From positions 23,589,135-23,653,134 of the forward strand of contig NC_135255.1 in the NCBI RefSeq assembly GCF_964204865.1: a stretch of DNA of 64,000 nt, read 5' to 3'. Source of the stretch: Styela clava (Eukaryota; Chordata; Ascidiacea; Stolidobranchia; Styelidae). This document shows positions 59,001 to 64,000 of this stretch, in pieces (position 1 is the first letter of the stretch; every line of letters begins with the position of its first letter). Under the pieces are notes generated by a model that was not told the origin of the DNA, did no database searches, and was given only the letters and a program-made list of their open reading frames with translations. A program made the position numbers and the translations under genes.

Positions 59001-62000
59001 GTTCCGATGTCCGCATCTTGGTTCACATACTTCGGGAGCACCCAAAATTGTCCTGGTGAATTAATATCAGTAGGACTTACCGTGCATGAATTCAAATAAT
59101 TTATTAACGACGGTCTTCAGAAACCTCCAGTGCGCTCGTAAAAACCTCGGGTATTGTCCGACTACATACATGATGTTCGACGCGATGATCGCTTTGTTGT
59201 CTTTTCCGCGTTTTTGTTCACAAAGTCCAAGCAAATCTGAAATGAGAAAAGATTCAAAGTTCTAAACTAGGCATTTTTTCATTAAAAGTATTCAAAAATG
59301 TATATATTTTCTGTTTGAGCACGAAAATATTACTCCAAATATCAAAAACAGTGTCAAACACTTGACAATAATTTCAGAAAAAATATTAACAATAACAAAC
59401 ATTCAAAAACAATTTCAACTTTCGCTCCCTGGCGCTCGAACAGAAAATGCCACAGACTTATAAAAATTCTAATTTCAAAAAATTACCCTAATTATCAAAA
59501 AAAAACGATACCGACTCCAATTCCACCCTTCTTAAAAAAATGAATAAATAAAATTCAGAATGCAAGTTTTCCTGAATACCAAAAATATCCAAGTTAAAAG
59601 CACTGAATCCAATCCCCACCATGGCCCAACCCTCTCAAATAAAAAAATTAAAAAATTTGTCCCAATGGAGGACCTGATCAATATTGCAACTCCTCTAACA
59701 TCCCCCCTCAAAAAAAAAAAAATTTTGAAAAATCAAAAATAACCTGAATAAAACAGCTCACACCCAAAGAAAAAATTAAAACCTCTCCAAATCCCAACCT
59801 CAAATTCCCCCTACCTCCCTCACCCAAAAAATAAATAAAATCTAGAACATTCCTGACTATGCTGATTACATCCACATACCTCCCCCCCCAATTCTCAAAA
59901 AAAAATCAGAAACACCCCTGACCACACCCACATATCCCCCCGCCAAAAAAAAAAAAAATCCGAAACACTCCCACCTCTTATCACTGTAACCAGGAATCTT
60001 TTTTCATCTTCTTCGTGCATCGCTCCACTGATGCTTCCGATCGCCCAACACAAAGTGTTTAAATTCTTCCACGACCATTCCGTTCCGTTAACTTGGTTGT
60101 GTAGTTTCTCCGTCATGATTCGTTCAGTATCCATGTAGTCAAGATGCGTCAAATAAACTGTAAAAAAGGTAAAAAATATAAATATTTACTCCCATTTTTA
60201 TAATTTCCTTTCTTTGTAGTGTGTCAGTGGTAACTTGTAAACTTAAACAAAACACTATGAAATCAGTTGTCTGAAACGCAAAATAAACTGAGAACTTAAA
60301 AAAACAAAAAGTTTACCCCCCCCTTATTTATTTATATATTTCCCTTTAATTAAGCATAATATATCATTGCTCAACCGAAGACTTAGCGATCGAAAGTTAG
60401 GGGATCCCCCAAAACAGCGCTCTTACCCCATAGTGACACTTTGTGTCCCATCACTAATTAATTAATAACTCGCTAATTATATGACATAATTCGCCCAAAA
60501 TCAATAGGCTTCTGGTCCGAGATATGATGAAAGCACATGCAAAATCTGAAGCAGATTCAATCTCGCTTTCGTGAGATATCGTGTGCATCTAACAGACAAA
60601 CAGACAGACAAATACCTATCAACATACTTACCGATTTAAATCGATAAGTAAAAAGGCTGCAAACACTCACCCAGAGTTTCTCTCATGTTTTTATATAAGT
60701 TGATGGAATCCGTGTCTTTCATAAACTCGCGAACGACCTCGCCCTGTTCGTTTTCAACAACTAATACTTCTTCCGGTTTTGCCATTCGACTAATCATAAC
60801 CAAGCGAACCTAAGAAAAAAGTAAGGAATTTGAATTGTAGAGAGCAGGGTTATACATACATTTCAACGAATATACACTGGCACATAGACAATAGACATTG
60901 GTTAACGTGATCAGGTCCACGCAACTGGAAATTGTAATTGTTACGAGATCCTTAACAATGGGAGTGGTGAAGTTGTGCTAGACACTATAGTACAGGGGTG
61001 GGCAACTTCTCTAGTCGGCGGGCCAGATGTGGGAAAATAGGTTCTCGGTGGGCCGGATTATAACATGAATAGTATTCAATATCTTAATCACATATTTATT
61101 CGCAAATGCAAGAAAGAAAATTATAAATCGCGTTTAAAGTAAAGTTCAAACTGCAAAAAAATAGAGATCAAAAAACACATAAATTTATGCTAATGTACTA
61201 AAAGTGTAATAATGTAATATCATAATGTACTGATGTACAGTCAAGTTGGCTCCAAGTTGTGTGCTTTTTTGACCAGTTGTGAAATAATCAAATCCTGAAA
61301 ACACAAACTGGCGTAAGAAAAAATTATTTTTAACATACCTTTGATAACAACGGCAAATATATTTGTCTTCGTAACGCCATGTTTGAGTCGCTTCCCATAA
61401 TAGGAATCGATGTTCCGGCGGAGAATGGGCTTCCGCGATATAAATCCGCTGAAATCTGGTTCCAATATTCTAAGCAGATCTTGAAAATTTCTGTTTCTTC
61501 GACTTCTGAGATCAAAACGAGATACTCCAGGCCCTGTGTGTGAAGGTTGTACCCAGTTAGAAACAGGCTGTGCGACCTTTAATACATGGGGGGCATACAC
61601 AAACAACGTGATGTAACTGCGGGTCGCACCATTATTAAACATAGGGTGCTCCCGTAGTATGTGTACCAGGTTAGGGTTAAGCCATAATTTTTTTTTTGAT
61701 TTTCCTTATTTTAGTTCGGGAACTGTCTGTGTTAGCCAAGTGAATATACCCCCTGCCCTTAGGTTTCAATTTCTTTGCACAACTTCCTAGTAGTTTTCTA
61801 GTAGTATAAAAACAAGCTCACATCAAGCAGTAGAGAATGCAGTTCCGATTTCTTTTCCACCAATGCCACATGCTCTTTGAAGAATATACAAAGGAATAGA
61901 GCGAGATTTTGGATGAAGTTTTGATCGTCGTTTGAGCCACTCGCGTAAGCCGACTTCATGTTTATTGTTGTCGGGAGCATCTGAAATAATTTTAAATTAA

Positions 62001-63874
62001 TTTATAAAATACAATTTAAATATTCAAGGTAAGTACTGTTTTATTGGAGACAAAATGCCAATTTGTTTATAAATTTCTTGTTATGTTTGGCGAAAGTTCG
62101 ATTCAAAATTAAATTTAAATTTTTGAATTTGAATATTTAAAAAATTTGGGCCGATATTTCATGTCAGTCGCCATCTCAAAAACATAGATGACTGAAGTTT
62201 AATAAATATAGGGCGTCTATAAAGTCTTAATATTTTTTACAATTGCAAAGAGGATTCATCGATTCCATATTTGTTTTGGCCGTCACAGATGTTTTATTAA
62301 TTAAATGGAGTAAAAACACTTAAACAATTACTGATTGAAAAACAACAAACCTGGTTGAGATATATTGAGAACTGACTTCATAACAAAATTGAAATTGTAA
62401 AGTGACTTTATGGTCACCCTGCATACTGTTGAATACGGGTCAAATCTTATACTTTTAACAAAAACTAATAACTTAATTTCCAAATTTGATAATCATGATG
62501 ATAAGTTGGAATAAAAACTTAAAAATATTTTATCAAGACAGAACTTTCAAAATTCAAATCAAACAAAACCAGAATAAACCTGTTCTAACCTGTTTCAGCT
62601 GTGTCATTGTCAGTGAAAATAATTTCGTGAATTCTTCTTCATATTTTTGCACGTTTACTCCAGCTGTGAAAAATTAAAGGTTAGTTAATTTAGTTAGCGT
62701 CGGTTTCTGAGAAGAAAGCTGATAAAACTGCTTAATTAAATGGTGCAGAAAATAAACCATTTTATGAAAAGTTGCTTATAATTCTTCCAACAGCACTTTT
62801 TTGATTTTTACGATTTACAAAATATAAAAATTCAAAGATCCGTAATCACAAGATACTCACCGATCTCCGTTAAGCATTTGAGAGTAATGTTTCTAAACAT
62901 CGGCAATCCAAGAAACTTATAAACGAGGGTTGTTATGAGTTCGGTTTCAAAAATATATCCGAGTGGAATCCAGTTTAGGAAAAGCAGTAGAGTGTTGAGA
63001 GTGGCGTTTACGAGGGGAGCGTTTTGAGAATTATCCTGTAAAAAGGAGATAACTTCGAATTAGAAAGGTCGGCCAAAAAGTACTGCATGCCAATGTTGTT
63101 TTTATATACCAAATGTTCATGCCATTCGCTTTCGAACAAGCACATCTTTATAATTGTTGGAAATTATTTAAGTTAAGTTAACTGACGAAGACTCCAAATG
63201 CATTGGTAATTAGACAGCATATATCCTACACATTTTATTGGGTCTCTACGGAACTAACCAATATATTGTGATTGTGACTGCAAGAAAGTTGAGGAGCAAC
63301 TCTTCAATCAGTTACATGCGCATTCTGTTATCAAGATTTTAGATTTCAAGATCTCGGGAGTTCTTGAGTTGGGGTCTGAGTCGAATTTTTTTGTCATATA
63401 AAATATCAAATATCCATGGGTATCAGAAAATTTCTTACAAAAAATGTAGAAGAAATAGTCTTATATTGGCTTCAGAGATCTTGAAGTAGTAAAAATTTGA
63501 AATATAATAGTCCATTAGTTGCAGAGAAAAGAGAACAAGAATAAGGCAACAACTTAGAAAAATGACACGTATGTCCGTTTTATCTACAAAAATCAGTAAC
63601 AAACTGGCCAAAATGAAAGAAAAATAAAGTAATAGCTTTCTTTTAGCATCTTCTCCTATCCTCAATTGGCAAGTTGACAAGAAAAGCGTTTTTGCTACAA
63701 TAACACAAGAAGAATTTAGCAAACAGTTGACATTTTGTGTCCAATGAATCATTACTTACCATAACAAACTGGCATAGCTGAAACACCTGTGCGAATTCAT
63801 TACACATGCTGTCTTTAAGATGCTTTGCTTTTGCTTGCGTCATTTGCCCCTGGGAGAAGTCAAATACTTCCTCG
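50057..63874 (-). CDS. XPO1: Exportin-1 (CRM1), 3' 19 exons; 5' end outside the window
   Basis: Exons in coding order: 63760-63874, 62861-63035, 62590-62663, 61822-61980, 61339-61533, 60671-60809, 59975-60157, 59081-59236, 58082-58245, 57612-57713, 56809-56946, 55911-56096, 55250-55372, 54556-54678, 53771-53888, 52715-52849, 51751-51907, 51365-51461, 50057-50203. All have GT..AG borders and matching phases, giving 894 codons plus a stop; human XPO1 is 1071 residues, so about 180 N-terminal residues are missing. XPO1 is the karyopherin that exports leucine-rich NES cargo with RanGTP. Landmarks include [68 protein letters not shown] with the NES-groove cysteine (codon 59220-59222), VGEVMP-like [44 protein letters not shown], and the tail [15 protein letters not shown]. 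No frame break is seen. Confidence 0.98.
50329..50550. mobile_element. GAAGTATG-family element (long form), last XPO1 intron
   Basis: GGCGCTCCAGAAGTATGTGC to CACATACTACGGGAGTACC, with the internal AAACTCGTAATAGAACTAAC block. It closely parallels 9760-10161 without its insert, and directly abuts the 83-bp tandem array. Confidence 0.85.
50551..50877 (+). repeat. Four-copy 83-bp tandem array in the last XPO1 intron
   Basis: Copies begin at 50551, 50634, 50717 and 50800 and are nearly identical. Each contains the palindromic pair ATGACATCATCATGTG and GATGTCATC. A related partial copy occurs at 51313-51350. Confidence 0.95.
51008..51306. mobile_element. Degenerate hAT-like repeat in the last XPO1 intron
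   Basis: It starts TGGTTCTCAACCAATGGGCC and ends with AGTGGGTCACGAAAG. GGGCCATGGCCCACTGCTGG near the left end is typical of hAT-like termini. It separates the 83-bp array from its stray copy at 51313. Confidence 0.55.
52258..52390 (-). mobile_element. tRNA-derived SINE, truncated
   Basis: Inverted tail half of the 10680-11015 family (TTTATCTCAGGAAAGACGAT, GGTACCAGTCAATGTTGGGT), strongly diverged. It lies in an XPO1 intron. Confidence 0.65.
52408..52695. mobile_element. Degenerate hAT-like repeat, XPO1 intron
   Basis: Same family as 29453-29745 and 58435-58750: TCCCAACATTTTGTGGC at the left, CCGTTTATCATTC..GTATTTATAGTG inside, and GGCCCTTGGTTGGAAACCG at the right. Confidence 0.6.
52915..53145. 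mobile_element. GAAGTATG-family element (long form), XPO1 intron
   Basis: GGAAGTATGTGAAACAAGATGG at the left and TTTGTATACTACAGGAGTACC at the right, with GGTTAGGGTTAGGCC and CCTAACCCTAACCTGG inside. Confidence 0.8.
53360..53735 (-). mobile_element. Two tandem SINE-head copies, XPO1 intron
   Basis: Two direct copies (about 53380-53550 and 53563-53735) each contain ACCAGCGGTTGCG, TTCTCTCGCACACAACTAC, GGATTCGAAACTGCG and CATGCGGTGGCGAACGCATT, the inverted tRNA-like half of the main SINE. Confidence 0.8.
54327..54437. mobile_element. GAAGTATG-family element (compact form), XPO1 intron
   Basis: GGACCTCCTGAAGTATGCGC faces GCGCATACTTCAGGAGTACC, with CGCACAACCTGA and TCAGGTTGTGCG inside. Confidence 0.82.
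54786..55160. mobile_element. CAGGGTGTC-type element (decayed) followed by a hAT-like repeat, XPO1 intron
   Basis: 54786-54975 matches the interior of 12025-12231 (CAATTTTGTTATGAAGTCAG, CTGTGAGGGCCAAAACAAT). 54975-55160 matches 25330-25480 (TTTTGGCACGAAG, ACTATTAATATTGTTC). Confidence 0.65.
56183..56418. mobile_element. GAAGTATG-family element (long form), XPO1 intron
   Basis: GTGAACCACCAAGATGGCGG at the left and CCGCCATCTTGGTTCACATA at the right; CAGGTTAGGGTTAGGCC and its near inverse flank a centre with GGGACTAGCCAAGTGCTC. Confidence 0.85.
56588..56712. mobile_element. CAGGGTGTC-type element, fragment, XPO1 intron
   Basis: Inverted relative to 12025-12231: GCCCTCACAGATGTATTA at the left, CTGACTTCATAACAAAATTG and AGGACACCCTG at the right. 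Confidence 0.65.
57722..58040 (+). repeat. Degenerate TGNCAC-rich intronic stretch
   Basis: Over about 320 bases of one XPO1 intron the words ATGCCAC, GTGACAC, ATGTCAC and TGGCAC recur at least a dozen times at irregular 10-35 bp spacing. No fixed unit can be aligned. Confidence 0.6.
58435..58750. mobile_element. Degenerate hAT-like repeat, XPO1 intron
   Basis: Same family as 29453-29745: TTTCGAAGGCTATTAACACT, GACAAAGTGAAAACACCCTG, CAATGAAACTAGGA, and GGCCCTGGTTGAGAACAGCTG at the right. Confidence 0.65.
58809..59043. mobile_element. GAAGTATG-family element (long form), XPO1 intron
   Basis: GGGCGCTCCCGTAGTATGTG at the left is inverted at the right (CACATACTTCGGGAGCACCC). The interior with GTTAGGGTTAGGC and TTACGAGTTCGGGGACTAG matches the other long copies. 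Confidence 0.85.
60993..61080 (+). mobile_element. hAT-like terminal fragment, XPO1 intron
   Basis: It begins CAGGGGTGGGCAACTTCTC and continues GGCGGGCCAGATGTGG and GTGGGCCGGATTATAAC, typical of one hAT end. The right end was not located. Confidence 0.55.
61647..61800. mobile_element. GAAGTATG-family element, 3'-truncated, XPO1 intron
   Basis: GGGTGCTCCCGTAGTATGTG, then CCAGGTTAGGGTTAAGCC, then GTCTGTGTTAGCCAAGTGAA. The right arm is missing, and the sequence stops close to the next exon (61822). Confidence 0.75.
62209..62422. mobile_element. CAGGGTGTC-type element, XPO1 intron
   Basis: Inverted copy of 12025-12231: left TAGGGCGTCTATAAAGTC, interior CAACCTGGTTGAGATATATT, right ACTTTATGGTCACCCTG. 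Confidence 0.75.
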
Positions 63875-63969
63875 CTATAGAAAAAAGGATTTGAAGTTGT
63901 GAGTCTTAGAATAAGATTTATATTTCTACTGGGATAGAGAAACGTCAATAAACCAGCATAATCATAAGG

Positions 63970-64000
63970 ATTACCTCGAACTCTCGTCCGGTTACTAATC
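63970..64000 (-). mobile_element. SINE fragment at the window edge
   Basis: ACCTCGAACTCTCGTCCGGTTAC resembles the inverted body of the 10680-11015 SINE (CTCTCGTCCGGTTACC). It is cut by the window end. Confidence 0.5.

Overview
The window is nuclear DNA of a metazoan: coding sequence is broken by spliceosomal introns with GT..AG borders, there are no operons, and tRNA-derived SINEs and hAT-type and other DNA transposons are abundant. Short introns and the protein similarities fit an invertebrate deuterostome, perhaps an ascidian. That placement is an inference; no rRNA or mitochondrial marker is present to settle it.

Five host genes can be assembled exon by exon with matching splice phases. 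(1) 5404-8473 (+): a three-exon gene for a 552-residue low-complexity protein I do not recognise. (2) 13072-14223 (-): single-exon VPS36, an ESCRT-II subunit. (3) 23846-28096 (+): three-exon LAMTOR1, the lipidated Ragulator anchor. (4) 34663-42335 (-): five-exon DESI2-like deSUMOylating/deubiquitinating isopeptidase with its His/Cys dyad. (5) 50057-63874 (-): the last 19 exons of XPO1/CRM1, from about residue 180 to the stop; the 5' exons lie beyond the right edge. VPS36 and LAMTOR1 act at endosomes and lysosomes and XPO1 in nuclear export, but nothing here suggests that their adjacency is functional.

The rest is mostly mobile DNA. One short inverted-repeat family (ends GGYGCTCC..GAAGTATG, with telomere-like TTAGGG/CCCTAA motifs) occurs at least 14 times, six of them in six different XPO1 introns. 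At least seven hAT-type elements have recognisable 8-bp target-site duplications. A triple-nested insertion (35350-38262) inflates the last DESI2 intron. Other items are a 1.5-kb foldback element with a decayed THAP zinc-finger exon in each arm (15244-16779), a 2.9-kb element with TIRs of about 200 bp (19649-22590), a decayed pogo/Tigger transposase (42800-44101), a 32/36-bp minisatellite (46436-47715), an 83-bp four-copy array in the last XPO1 intron, and a degenerate TGNCAC-rich stretch in another XPO1 intron.

No CRISPR array, rRNA or intact tRNA gene was found. The best candidates for something undescribed are the 5404-8473 gene, whose coding exon contains a perfect tRNA B-box, the THAP foldback element, and the GAAGTATG inverted-repeat family.
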